From the NCBI RefSeq assembly GCF_030684185.1, contig NZ_JAUXOY010000017.1, positions 120,178 through 184,177 of the forward strand: 64,000 nt of DNA. The letters run 5' to 3'. The translations under genes were made by a program, and so were the position numbers. Source of the stretch: Methylotenera sp. Its GTDB lineage: Bacteria; Pseudomonadota; Gammaproteobacteria; Burkholderiales; Methylophilaceae. The notes beneath the pieces are model-generated. The model saw only the letters and a program-made list of their open reading frames with translations. It did no database searches and had not been told where the DNA came from. Positions 26,390 through 35,875 of the stretch are shown one piece after another (the stretch's first letter is position 1; every line of letters begins with the position of its first letter).

Positions 26390-27445
26390 TCATGTACGAT
26401 CATAAATTTCAGAGTATTGTCTAGCTATTATTTCCCATGACAACCAGTCTTCAGGATCTTGATAATTATCAGCAACATACTCCGTATCCATACGCCGCAT
26501 CGCAACCGACAATTCTTCAGGAGTTGGATTAAAAACATATCCCCAACCACGATTCTCCATATTTGAAATAATATTTGCCTGATGACTTATCAATAATGGT
26601 TTTTTAAGAGCCAGCGCTTCTCGAATCGGCCTTGGGGGGCCATCATACCTTGTCGGATAAACAAATGCCTTACATTCCTTTATTAGCGAAAACTTTTCTT
26701 CCATCGAAACTTCGCCAAGGAAATGTACCATACCAGATATATTCAACTCTTGAATACGTTGATGAATCAATTCATGACTGCCTTGCCAAGACTTACCAGC
26801 AATCACCAGTGCGCTAGCTCCTCCATTGGCAAGATAATGTGCATAACCATCAAGCAGAACATCTATCCCTTTATGAAAATACCCTAATCGCCCAAAAAAA
26901 AGAAAGTACTCACCTTTAGGCCTTAACTTTGAGGTGTTTATTTCACTGGGGATATCTTCATAATAAATGCCTAATGGCGCTTCCATGATTGGGGCATTCG
27001 GAGTAATGGCACGGATTGATTTCACTTCACTTTCAGAAAAAGCGTGAACAATTACTGCATTGGAAAGCATCCACTTACCTACTGTATTGATAAAAAATGA
27101 TTTCTTTTTACCACTTACAGTCAGTGCGCGAGATTCCAGTTGGCCTAAAGGCGACAATATATAAGGCTTGCCTGACATCCTAATTATTTGCATTAAAAGC
27201 GGATATAGCGGAAAGAAAAATCCAAAAACATGAACAACATCAACCTCTCTTAGGGCCGCCCTAAGGGGTTTGATTAATGCCAGCTCATCAAAGCCAAGTC
27301 GACCTTGAATGGCAGGGTCTTGAGATGGCGGACAGGTTGTTATTTGATGATGTGTATGCTGAGTGAGTTCTGTATAAAGTCTATTGATATCTCTAACATA
27401 ACCATCATGACCAAAAAGGTGCGGATACAATAAACAAACACGCAT
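26390..27445 (-). CDS. glycosyltransferase family 4
   Basis: A 351-residue GT-B enzyme with an N-terminal VCLLYPHLFGHDGYVRD, a C-terminal lobe starting YFLFFGRLGYFHKGIDVL, and the donor-site segment FVYPTRYDGPPRPIREALALK in which the first acid of E-x7-E is present. Cytoplasmic sugar transfer to the lipid-linked unit is expected. It is single-copy within the operon, followed 32 bp later by the methyltransferase. Confidence 0.88.
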   Translation of the reverse strand: MRVCLLYPHLFGHDGYVRDINRLYTELTQHTHHQITTCPPSQDPAIQGRLGFDELALIKPLRAALREVDVVHVFGFFFPLYPLLMQIIRMSGKPYILSPLGQLESRALTVSGKKKSFFINTVGKWMLSNAVIVHAFSESEVKSIRAITPNAPIMEAPLGIYYEDIPSEINTSKLRPKGEYFLFFGRLGYFHKGIDVLLDGYAHYLANGGASALVIAGKSWQGSHELIHQRIQELNISGMVHFLGEVSMEEKFSLIKECKAFVYPTRYDGPPRPIREALALKKPLLISHQANIISNMENRGWGYVFNPTPEELSVAMRRMDTEYVADNYQDPEDWLSWEIIARQYSEIYDRT

Positions 27446-27505
27446 AAATTAATTCCTAACCTTACTAAAATACCATTAAAATGAATTGAAACTTGCTTTA
27501 AAAAT

Positions 27506-28771
27506 TTACAGGCTAATTGTTTTTTTATATATATTTCTACGATAGAATAAATACAGGTGAGATACAGACTGCCCTAATATAAGCGCTAATATGACTGCAC
27601 TACCACCAATCAAATATACTCCTAGCACCCCTGTACCAATAGCTACCAGTGCCATGATTAGACTAGCACGAGCGATATCTGCTGTTCTATGCGTCGCACG
27701 GCATGCAAAAAACTCCAAACGATAAAAATGACTTAGCCATATATATACTGCTTGAAGAAATACAAATAATGCATAAGGGCGATATGTATCGCCATATATT
27801 AAACCTAACAGTGGCTCAGCAAAAAAATAAAGCCCTACAACCACAACTCCAAACAGCACTCCTCCAATCCACGCCAGCCGTGAAAGGAAATGATACATCT
27901 CTGGCAAGCCACCTTTTTTCAAATGTGTTACTGCACGGACTGGAATTACATTTTCCATCCACTGAAATAATACATTTACAGGCGCAACTAGATTAATGCT
28001 TGCACGCAAAGCACCTACAATCTGCGGCCCGAGTACCCCACCACCAAACAAAGCTAAACCCTGACTGCCAGCCCATTGCAATTGCCATGCAACAAAAAAA
28101 TCACGGCTACCACGCCAATGGGTTTTTATAACGAGCAAGGCTTGCTTGAAGCTTGGTACAATGTTTTGAATAGTTATAATCAATAATGCAGACAGAAAGA
28201 AAACTACTGCCATTGATAAAAGTGCGCTTGACGGGGTTAGTGCATTTTTATAATATAGAATTGCCAGGCTCGCTAACTGCCCTCCATAAGCAAGCAAATC
28301 CAGCAAGAAAACCCGGCCAGTTTGGTGTAATGCATAAAGCGCGCGTCTCAGCCAGTCTTGAAGTTGAAAACCAATAATCGCCAGTAAAAGTGGACCAGCA
28401 TTTGCGCCTAAATGTAGTGAGGCTACCATCACACCCAATAAATAAGTCACTATAGCAATACCAACCACACTTAACATAATCAAAATCAGCGCATACCCAA
28501 AAAACCCTGACAGCAACTCTTGTCGCTTAGTTTCATCAGTTTCATGAGGTATTGCTGTCATCATGGGAGAGATTACCAGTGATGATTGAAATGTATTAGC
28601 GTAAAAAAGAAATGTTGTCGCTATAATATATACGCCGAAAACCTCAACGCCAAATGTACGGGCTAATATAACGCCTATGACAAAATTAACTCCACTAACC
28701 AACACCTGATCAGCCAAGGCAACCCAATGAGATGGGATTTTTTTGATAATTTGATTAAGAAACAACATCAA
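27506..28771 (-). CDS. polysaccharide flippase (Wzx/MATE-like) 1
   Basis: A 421-residue membrane protein with about twelve helices starting ALADQVLVSGVNFVIGVILA, the hallmark of the Wzx/MVF oligosaccharide flippase group. It would move the lipid-linked repeat unit across the cytoplasmic membrane. A close relative with a similar opening (WAFADQALVSGMNFLTGLLLA) lies at 30.1-31.4 kb, so the cluster holds two flippases. Confidence 0.86.
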   Translation of the reverse strand: MMLFLNQIIKKIPSHWVALADQVLVSGVNFVIGVILARTFGVEVFGVYIIATTFLFYANTFQSSLVISPMMTAIPHETDETKRQELLSGFFGYALILIMLSVVGIAIVTYLLGVMVASLHLGANAGPLLLAIIGFQLQDWLRRALYALHQTGRVFLLDLLAYGGQLASLAILYYKNALTPSSALLSMAVVFFLSALLIITIQNIVPSFKQALLVIKTHWRGSRDFFVAWQLQWAGSQGLALFGGGVLGPQIVGALRASINLVAPVNVLFQWMENVIPVRAVTHLKKGGLPEMYHFLSRLAWIGGVLFGVVVVGLYFFAEPLLGLIYGDTYRPYALFVFLQAVYIWLSHFYRLEFFACRATHRTADIARASLIMALVAIGTGVLGVYLIGGSAVILALILGQSVSHLYLFYRRNIYKKTISL

Positions 28772-28780
28772 CTTACTTAA

Positions 28781-29194
28781 TCAAGATTTTTCTAATATCT
28801 GATTGACACCAACAACCACATTGCCGTCGGCAATGTCCTTTGTGACAACAGCGTTGGCACCTATAGTGACATTATTACCAATTCTCACTGGGCCGAGAAT
28901 TTTTGCACCTGCACCTACATAGCAATTATCCCCAAGAATTGGCGCCCCCACAGGATCGATTAAACTTTTTCCACCCATTGTGACTTGTTGCATCACGATA
29001 GTATTATCACCAATAACAGTCTCACTATGAATAACGATGCCATATGGATGAGGAAATACGATTCCTCGTGGAATACTACAGAACACGTCACTACCAAGCA
29101 CAACACAAATCAACCGATGTAAACGAGGGTAAGTTTTTCTTCTTTTTGTAGCCCAAATAAGCAACTTAGCAGCGGCTGGATTTTCTATATTCAT
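28781..29194 (-). CDS. LbetaH acetyltransferase, serine acetyltransferase-like 1
   Basis: About 137 residues from the ATG at 29194, chosen because AGGA lies 8 bp before it; an in-frame start 60 bp upstream has no such site. The protein is a left-handed beta-helix with hexapeptide repeats (IVIHSETVIGDNTIVMQQ, then NNVTIGANAVVTKDI) and the CysE-like motif FPHPYGIVIH with a catalytic His. In polysaccharide clusters such enzymes put O- or N-acetyl groups on sugars. It lies 9 bp before the flippase gene. Confidence 0.82.
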   Translation of the reverse strand: MNIENPAAAKLLIWATKRRKTYPRLHRLICVVLGSDVFCSIPRGIVFPHPYGIVIHSETVIGDNTIVMQQVTMGGKSLIDPVGAPILGDNCYVGAGAKILGPVRIGNNVTIGANAVVTKDIADGNVVVGVNQILEKS

Positions 29195-29349
29195 TAGTAC
29201 TATCCTAAACAATCTACGTGAGCTTAATCTTACAAATCTGTGACGTTCGCTCAATTTTCAATTTCAAGAAAGCGGGTGGGGCAATTATAAAGCTTGGGAC
29301 TGATTATTAGGTATATTTAGGCGGGCAAATAAGTAAAGCGATCAAATAA

Positions 29350-30105
29350 TTAAAGGTACCAATAAATTCCAAATTTAATCCCTAATCGATGAAGACCGTT
29401 TTTAACAAAATACCGTAGGTTTCCTAATAATGAACTATGTTGTTTACCATCAGTACCACCAACTCCTTCGTATCTTGGTAGTTCTTCAAATTGTCCCCAT
29501 TTATGGCCATCTGAAATTGCTCGGCAAACACGTCTGAGCATGGCATGCTCTATGTAGGCACCTTGCTTATCATTCACCTCTTTGCCAAGACCAAGTAGAT
29601 AAGCATCAAACAGTTCTAATTTAATAATAAAAAAACGTGCGTCTACAAAATCCAAGGGGCTTCGAAATGAAATTGCCCAGTCACTACCTTTGTTAATCGT
29701 CTGCTCAAGTAGATGCCTTGCGTTGCTTACAAAGAGCCTGCCTGTCGATTTAAGTATGTAATCGTATCCGGAAATTAAGTTGTTATGGAAACATTCGTCA
29801 AACATTTCCGCTTCCCCAGCGCCCTTGCCTGAATTTGCAACTAGGCTTTTATCACCATTGAACTGAAATACTCGAATTCTGTTTCCAGCATTCATCAACA
29901 CTATCCAGTCTCTCAGTGATTTCAGATCGTATCCAGAGTTTTCACAAAACAGGATATCTACTGGAAGCGATTTAAATTCTTGCCACCAGCGCTCAAGTGC
30001 CTTCAAATAGTCATTTAACCTAGCCTCTGGATTAGCACGTACCACATCCACCATCGGCGAAACTGTGGCGGTTAGTATAATTAGAGTTCGCTTTGTGGTT
30101 TCCAT
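29350..30105 (-). CDS. hypothetical protein of the eps cluster, 251 aa
   Basis: No family recognised. A start at ATG 30105 is supported by GAGG five bases before it. The protein begins with a beta strand TLIILTATVSP, then ALERWWQEF, LPVDILFCENSGYD and KSTGRLFV, which recalls a nucleotide-sugar-binding Rossmann/GT-A fold; a GT-like role on a lipid-linked acceptor is possible. It lies between a flippase (upstream) and an acetyltransferase, and has neither signal peptide nor membrane helix. Confidence 0.7.
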   Translation of the reverse strand: METTKRTLIILTATVSPMVDVVRANPEARLNDYLKALERWWQEFKSLPVDILFCENSGYDLKSLRDWIVLMNAGNRIRVFQFNGDKSLVANSGKGAGEAEMFDECFHNNLISGYDYILKSTGRLFVSNARHLLEQTINKGSDWAISFRSPLDFVDARFFIIKLELFDAYLLGLGKEVNDKQGAYIEHAMLRRVCRAISDGHKWGQFEELPRYEGVGGTDGKQHSSLLGNLRYFVKNGLHRLGIKFGIYWYL

Positions 30106-30135
30106 TGACACCTCAGGACTGAAAAAATGGTTATG

Positions 30136-31404
30136 TTACTTATTGTTAATCGGCAAATTTGGAGAAATAGACTTTAATTTCCCCCATAGTAGATACAATA
30201 AAATTGTTCCAGCAATAACCTGGTTAAAAATCATTCCAAATAGTACTCCGTAAAGACCAAGCGCATTGACCAAAGGCACACTTAAAGCTAATGAAATAAA
30301 GGCTGTAGTCATTGATGTCCAAAAAAATGGATGGGTAAATTCGATTGCACCTAATCCCACCTGCAGGGGCAATGTTAATGATGTTAACAAATACGACAGT
30401 GCAAGCCATTTAAAAATGTAACCATAGCCAGTAAATTGCTGACCATAAACTAAGCTGAGCCAGAATTCAGGAGCCACCGCAAGTATAACAACGACAGGAA
30501 AAGTAAATAGAAAACATACCCAGGCAGATTTTTTTAAATATCTAATAAGATTGTTCCTACCACCATGATGAAAGCGGCTTGCAGCTTGTCTTGGAAGTAC
30601 ATTGTTTAAAGCAAGAAATACAACCTGTGTGACTGCAAACAAATTCTGCGCCGCTCGCAAATACCCAACACTTGCTGCACCTAATACTGCAGCAGCAGTG
30701 ATTAGCAATGTGTTACCTGTTGTCCAGGCCAGTGCTGCAGATCCTACCAACCATTTTGAAAACTGCCAGTGTCGTTCAGCAATATCTTTAAGTCCTTTAA
30801 TTCCAAAAGAAATGCTTCCAAAAAAAGGGATTGCAGCAATAATCCCAAGTAATGAAGTAACTCCGCATACCCAAAGAGCAACTGTCACATCGAACTTAAA
30901 CAGTTTAAAAAGTATAAGAATAGTCACCACTTGACCACAGTAACTTACTAGATCACTTATAAAGGCTGCAAATGGCTTACCGATAGTAAAAAAATAACGT
31001 CTTAAGAAGTCTTGTACCTGAAAAAATATTGCCGCTAACGGTAGTGCATAAATAAACCTGTCGACAGCCAAATCTGGCTTAAAAACGCCACCAACTTTTA
31101 TCCCAATTAGCAAAATAATAAAAAATATCACCGCCAGAATTGCTTGCAAAACAAATACAGAACCATAATATTTAGGACTATCCTCATCTGATTGTTTTGG
31201 CCCAATATTCATCATTGGAGAAGTAATGATTGCAACCTGAACCGAGTTGCTCAGCAAAACAAAGACCCAGGCCATTGAAAATAGCCCAAATTGCTCTGGC
31301 CCAAGAAAACGTGCTAACAAAAGTCCGGTTAGAAAGTTCATTCCACTGACCAATGCTTGATCAGCGAAAGCCCAGCCGAAGGTGTTTAACCGACTTTTAA
31401 ACAT
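30136..31404 (-). CDS. polysaccharide flippase (Wzx/MATE-like) 2
   Basis: A 422-residue polytopic membrane protein, twelve or more helices, opening with WAFADQALVSGMNFLTGLLL and FSMAWVFVLLSNSVQ. It has the same general pattern as the protein at 27.5 kb and is clearly a paralogue by pattern, though far apart in detail. Two flippases in one operon suggest two repeat units, or one unit with a side product. Confidence 0.86.
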   Translation of the reverse strand: MFKSRLNTFGWAFADQALVSGMNFLTGLLLARFLGPEQFGLFSMAWVFVLLSNSVQVAIITSPMMNIGPKQSDEDSPKYYGSVFVLQAILAVIFFIILLIGIKVGGVFKPDLAVDRFIYALPLAAIFFQVQDFLRRYFFTIGKPFAAFISDLVSYCGQVVTILILFKLFKFDVTVALWVCGVTSLLGIIAAIPFFGSISFGIKGLKDIAERHWQFSKWLVGSAALAWTTGNTLLITAAAVLGAASVGYLRAAQNLFAVTQVVFLALNNVLPRQAASRFHHGGRNNLIRYLKKSAWVCFLFTFPVVVILAVAPEFWLSLVYGQQFTGYGYIFKWLALSYLLTSLTLPLQVGLGAIEFTHPFFWTSMTTAFISLALSVPLVNALGLYGVLFGMIFNQVIAGTILLYLLWGKLKSISPNLPINNK

Positions 31405-31464
31405 TTGGTATTAAAGACATATTTGTTTAAATTTATTTGATTAAAATATTAGCCTAAGTAAATT

Positions 31465-32709
31465 TTAGGCATTATTATTTGTGAAAGCCTGTTCAATTGG
31501 CATATACACTCTTTCCACAGTGGCATCCCATGATGATGCTATGGCCTTAGCCTTCGCCCCAACCCGAAATTGCTGCATTAATTCAGGTGAGCTTGCAAAA
31601 TCGGTTAAAGCATCTGCCAGCCTTTTAACAGTAACCTCCTGCATTACATCTCTCGCTTCAATTGCGCGCCCACACGTGTCATCCACCATCACGCCTGGGC
31701 CGCCTAAGTTTAAACACAACACAGGCAAGCTTTGTGCAAATGACTCTAACACTACATTGCCGCTTGAATCATGCAAACTGGGGAATAACAATACATCGTG
31801 TTCACGATATTTCTCAAATAAGTCAGCTTGGTTTAATTGCCCTGTAAATGTTACTTTGTCAGCTATGCCAAGCGCGCTTGATTGTGCTTGAAAATATTTT
31901 AAAAGCGGGCCGTTGCCTACAATCGTAAAAGTAGCATCAATACCTTTTTGCTGCGCTTGTACTATTGCCATCAGGGCCAAGTGAACGCCTTTCCAACTGA
32001 TTAACCTACCCGCATATAAACACCTAACTTTACCTTTAATTGGCGCATGTGAGTTTTTGCTTATGCGCTCTGGAGCAATGCCTATTTCAAGGGAGACCAA
32101 ACTTTTTAGTCCCATCTTAGCAACCCAGGCCGCGGTTTCTGGGGTTTTGCTTACCACGACCGTTGACTGCTTTAAACACTTGCGAAGTGCTGGGTTTAAT
32201 ATAGATAACTCGTTGACTATAAAGCGCAAGTATTCGCTTATTCTTGCCTTGAAGCCTGGCATTCCTCGCACCAAGTCCCACGGCGCAGATTCACCACCGC
32301 CCACAGGGCCAAAAATACAGGGAATACCTAATTTGTACATTTGGGTGGGTTGCCGCCAAACACCAAAAGTTAAATGTTGCGTTACATCAAACTGGTGCGT
32401 TACATGTGCATCGCGAGCAACTTGCAAAATGCCTCTTTGCCATAACGAATAGTATAGATGTACGCCTAGTCCGTTTTTCTTCCAGCGCATTATCCAGTTT
32501 GGTGTGTCGTAATATAAAAAATGTAGATTTGAAGTGTACGGCTCACCTAATCTCGCTAGTTCTAACTCGATAGATGCTTGATTATTCATGCGGGTAATCA
32601 CCCAAACTTGATGTCCACGGCGCACCAGTGCCAATGACCAGTTCCAGCCCACGCCTGGCTCTGAACCTTTGTTTGGCTCGCAAGCATAGGCTGAAAGTAG
32701 TATTTTCAT
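31465..32709 (-). CDS. glycosyltransferase family 4
   Basis: A 414-residue GT-B transferase with the N-terminal AYACEPNKGSEPGVGWNWSLAL typical of one GT4 subgroup, and the C-terminal RCLYAGRLISWKGVHLAL and FPSLHDSSGNVVLESFAQSLPV (E-x7-E region). It starts 2 bp after the stop of the kinase-like gene. Sugar specificity is not readable. Confidence 0.9.
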   Translation of the reverse strand: MKILLSAYACEPNKGSEPGVGWNWSLALVRRGHQVWVITRMNNQASIELELARLGEPYTSNLHFLYYDTPNWIMRWKKNGLGVHLYYSLWQRGILQVARDAHVTHQFDVTQHLTFGVWRQPTQMYKLGIPCIFGPVGGGESAPWDLVRGMPGFKARISEYLRFIVNELSILNPALRKCLKQSTVVVSKTPETAAWVAKMGLKSLVSLEIGIAPERISKNSHAPIKGKVRCLYAGRLISWKGVHLALMAIVQAQQKGIDATFTIVGNGPLLKYFQAQSSALGIADKVTFTGQLNQADLFEKYREHDVLLFPSLHDSSGNVVLESFAQSLPVLCLNLGGPGVMVDDTCGRAIEARDVMQEVTVKRLADALTDFASSPELMQQFRVGAKAKAIASSWDATVERVYMPIEQAFTNNNA

Positions 32710-32711
32710 TA

Positions 32712-34076
32712 CTACGCCCTTTGCCTTAGGAGAATGGCAGTGCGTTTAGCTAATGCGGTTAATATTGGGCTAATGGCGTTGCAATAAGTTTGCTCTAGCG
32801 AGCCGCCAGTATTTACCAAATGTGCATTAGGTAAACTTTTTGCCAATGAGCGATAACGGCTGGTGAGCATTTCTGCCGAGGCTAAATCCAACTCCCCTTT
32901 GCGGCTTACCAGCAGTGCAGCGGGAGCATCCAGCACTAGCCAAATATCTGGCTTTGGCACCAGTTTTACAAATAACTTTGCAAGCCAAAAACCTTCTGGC
33001 AGGCGATAGCGTTTCGGGTCTACTAGCATGTCATAAAAGTGACGATCAAAAATAATAAGCGTAGAACGTGTTTTTGCCGGGTAAATAATACGTAAATAGC
33101 CTGACCAGTAATCCAGCGTAAAAAGTATCATTTTAGCAAAACTGGCTAGCCAACTACGTGGCGGGGATGCATGAGGGTCAGTCACCATGCCACCAACCCC
33201 TTGTTGACCAAAATGCGGCCTCAGGTGGAATCGCTTTACTTTTCGAAAAGCGGGGGCGAGTTCACGCTCTAAATGTTCTATTACAGTAGTTTTTCCGCTG
33301 CCATCAGGCCCTAATATGGCTATAACCAACCCTGTTGGTTGCAAAACACGGCGTATACGACGAAATAGCTCGCTTACATGATTAGTTAAACGGTCAAAAG
33401 TTGACTCTCTGGTTAAGCTACTTGCAAGCATGGCTTGCAGTTCGTTACGCTGGTTTGCAAACCATGCTAAATCTAAACCTGCTATGGCTTTAGAAATCAC
33501 TTCTAACTTTTCTGCTGGTATTAGCCTTGTAAGCACTATGCGGCAGCCTACAGGGTCTTCTTGCAGCAATGCTGCCAGCCTTTCAAGATGGCGCAACTCA
33601 ACCAACCTCTTATCTATGCGTTTCACAAAATAGTACTCAAACTCAACCGCAGCAGCTGGCACCCAAAACCCTGCGGGCGTTTGACGACGCGAACTCAGCA
33701 CGAATTCACTGCGTAACCATAACCGACCCTGCCGACGATAACTTGCAGCGGCATCCGGGTGTAGGTAAGCAATACGATCACCTACCTGATTGGCTAAAAT
33801 ATAGTAACTGGCAGAGGTTTCATGCTGAAGCACCTGAATAAGGCGTGCGCCTGGTATATTTTGCGGGTTGAGGAAAAGCGAAGATAAGCGCGAAAAATCG
33901 GCATCAGACACCATAAAATCCACATCGGAATCAATAGTATTTGGATAGCCTTGGTAGCCAGATAAAATCACATAGCGTAACCCTTGATTCTCCAGAGTTT
34001 TGCAAAAGTCATTAAACATCTGCTTACGTGTTGCTAGAACCGCTTGTGTTTTCTTGGGTTCAGTAACAACACTCAT
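32712..34076 (-). CDS. thymidylate kinase-like P-loop protein with nucleotidyltransferase-like N-terminus
   Basis: A 454-residue protein. The C-terminal half is a dTMP-kinase-like P-loop domain: ILGPDGSGKTTVIEHLE (Walker A 256-264), FDRHFYDMLVDPKRYR and a LID-like SRKGELDLASAE. The N-terminal half has YVILSGYQGYPNTIDSDVDF, which recalls the acid pair of minimal nucleotidyltransferases (GS/D-x-D). Proteins like this recur in exosortase-linked eps clusters; they probably phosphorylate or activate a sugar, not dTMP. Function is inference. Confidence 0.75.
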   Translation of the reverse strand: MSVVTEPKKTQAVLATRKQMFNDFCKTLENQGLRYVILSGYQGYPNTIDSDVDFMVSDADFSRLSSLFLNPQNIPGARLIQVLQHETSASYYILANQVGDRIAYLHPDAAASYRRQGRLWLRSEFVLSSRRQTPAGFWVPAAAVEFEYYFVKRIDKRLVELRHLERLAALLQEDPVGCRIVLTRLIPAEKLEVISKAIAGLDLAWFANQRNELQAMLASSLTRESTFDRLTNHVSELFRRIRRVLQPTGLVIAILGPDGSGKTTVIEHLERELAPAFRKVKRFHLRPHFGQQGVGGMVTDPHASPPRSWLASFAKMILFTLDYWSGYLRIIYPAKTRSTLIIFDRHFYDMLVDPKRYRLPEGFWLAKLFVKLVPKPDIWLVLDAPAALLVSRKGELDLASAEMLTSRYRSLAKSLPNAHLVNTGGSLEQTYCNAISPILTALAKRTAILLRQRA

Positions 34077-34285
34077 TAATAACTTACCATAAATATTTTT
34101 GAACTCATCTTCATTTTTTTCTTTTATTTTTATATTCCCAATACTTCTGACTTTAAACTACGCCAAAACACTTTTGATATCAGAATTTTTTATATTTAGT
34201 GATATCAATCTTAATGTGCCACACTTTACTTTAGCAACCATTTTGATAGTCATGCCAGACACTGCTGGCAAGTCGGAAGACAGCC

Positions 34286-34966
34286 TTACAGCTTCCCTGT
34301 TAGTTTAATTTTTGTTGTGGGTGTCACTGCATTTAGCAATTCGTTGATGAAAATATTTTGTAGTTGATACGCTTCATTACGGTCACTAGAAAGTGAAGAT
34401 ACTCTTACTAACATCCCATCTGGTACATTTCCAGTGAGGCCGTACTTGAGTTGTGCTATTTTTCTGCTTATACCAGGTAAAGTGGCTTTATCGCCAATCG
34501 TAATCCAATAGGTTATAGGCTCAACCCTGGCACCCTGCGTTGCTTCAAGTCGCCTAACTGCAATCTTACTTGGCGGTACCGTCAGAAATTCATCAGAAAT
34601 CTTTTTTAATTCAAAACCTTGCGCCACATAACAATACTCTGGCCTATGAACTTGCATTTCATCACTACCCTGATTGCCTCCATAGGACATGGATAACATG
34701 ACTCTTTGCCCAGAGGAATTTACATAAGTTCTGGATAAAATCTGGCTATACAGCTTATCAAGTTGCTGTTTCACATCCGGGCTAACTTGAACTGGGATGA
34801 TTGTTTTGTCTTCTTGCCAATCTCCAAACTGTTTAGGAATCATTGTTTCCAGATTTACCTTAGGTCCATCATCTGCAATTCTGTGCGTGGGCCGCAATAT
34901 AAGTGCCAAATAGGCCGCCAACAACATTACCAACAGGAGAATAAAGTTTCTATGCAAAGGTTTCAT
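34286..34966 (-). CDS. epsI: exosortase-associated protein EpsI
   Basis: A 226-residue EpsI-family protein: one N-terminal membrane helix (about 8-24), then a periplasmic domain with FGDWQEDKTIIPVQVSPDV, YVNSSGQRVMLSMSYGGNQ and HRPEYCYVAQGFEL (the conserved Cys-containing HxPExCY motif). EpsI is fused to or follows exosortases of several types and is needed for methanolan-like polymer production. It starts 3 bp after the exosortase B stop. About 210 bp separate it from the next gene, so a weak operon break is possible. Confidence 0.92.
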   Translation of the reverse strand: MKPLHRNFILLLVMLLAAYLALILRPTHRIADDGPKVNLETMIPKQFGDWQEDKTIIPVQVSPDVKQQLDKLYSQILSRTYVNSSGQRVMLSMSYGGNQGSDEMQVHRPEYCYVAQGFELKKISDEFLTVPPSKIAVRRLEATQGARVEPITYWITIGDKATLPGISRKIAQLKYGLTGNVPDGMLVRVSSLSSDRNEAYQLQNIFINELLNAVTPTTKIKLTGKL

Positions 34967-34969
34967 ATA

Positions 34970-35875
34970 TTACGGCCTACCCGCTACGCCAAGCTGGCCT
35001 TTTCGAATTTTGTCAATGTAATGCAATGCAGAATCAACACTCATAATCAATGAGAGTGCAACAATGAACAGCACCATGCCAGCAAAAGCATGTACAAAGC
35101 CCTGCCCTGCTGCATCGCCAAAATAGTAGGTCACCAGTGTGAGCACAATCACACGAATTACATTGGCAGCAAAAGAAATTGGCACGATAAGTATGGCTAG
35201 CGTGATATTGCGAAACAGCGAATCATGCTTAACCAAGTTAAGGTAGAGCAGCCCTAAAGCTTCAAGCGAAATGAGCGTATGCATGCCAGCACAAGCATCG
35301 GCCACTAATAATTGATATTGGCCAATTTGTAAAATCACACCTGTACGTGCAATAGGGTAACCAAACCAGTACAAAACATGCTCGGCAACAAAAGAAACGG
35401 CCATTTTCATTGGCATCGTCACCGCTGAAATAAATACACCAGGCAATGGAATCATGAACAGAATAAAAAACAGCGGAAACCACATTAACTTAAGCACTGA
35501 CATACCGCGTGTAATTAACAGAATTCCTGCAAAAATAAAAATCTGAGAACTTATTTCAAGGATGGGAATATCTTGCGAGCGCCCGACCACATAAAACAAC
35601 AAACCAAAAAAGAGGCTTATACCGCCCAGCACAGGCCAGGTTATGGCCGCTGGATTTGGGCGCAAATGCTCACGGTTTTGCCAAAAGAGAAACAATATCA
35701 CCATCAGTACAATCGGGCCGTGTTGCTGATCTTCGACATTCCATAAGCCCGCATTGAGCCCGTAATAGGTTGGCACGTAAAGTACAATGAGACCAACGAT
35801 AACTGGCCACCATTCGCACAACCAATCAGGCAAATTTTTATAATAATGAGCTAGAGAATTGGTCACGTCTGCCAC
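34970..35875 (-). CDS. xrtB: exosortase B (EpsH)
   Basis: A 301-residue membrane protein with about eight helices and the exosortase catalytic set: Cys195 in VADACAGMHTL, Arg241 in AANVIRVIVL, His262 in GFVHAFAGM. It is the transpeptidase-like enzyme that cuts PEP-CTERM tails in the membrane; the subtype (B) is inferred from the neighbouring epsI, epsG, epsF, epsE set. It uses a GTG start that overlaps the TAG of epsG (TAGTG). Its likely substrates in this window are the PEP-CTERM proteins at 7.1 and 15.1 kb. Confidence 0.92.
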   Translation of the reverse strand: MADVTNSLAHYYKNLPDWLCEWWPVIVGLIVLYVPTYYGLNAGLWNVEDQQHGPIVLMVILFLFWQNREHLRPNPAAITWPVLGGISLFFGLLFYVVGRSQDIPILEISSQIFIFAGILLITRGMSVLKLMWFPLFFILFMIPLPGVFISAVTMPMKMAVSFVAEHVLYWFGYPIARTGVILQIGQYQLLVADACAGMHTLISLEALGLLYLNLVKHDSLFRNITLAILIVPISFAANVIRVIVLTLVTYYFGDAAGQGFVHAFAGMVLFIVALSLIMSVDSALHYIDKIRKGQLGVAGRP

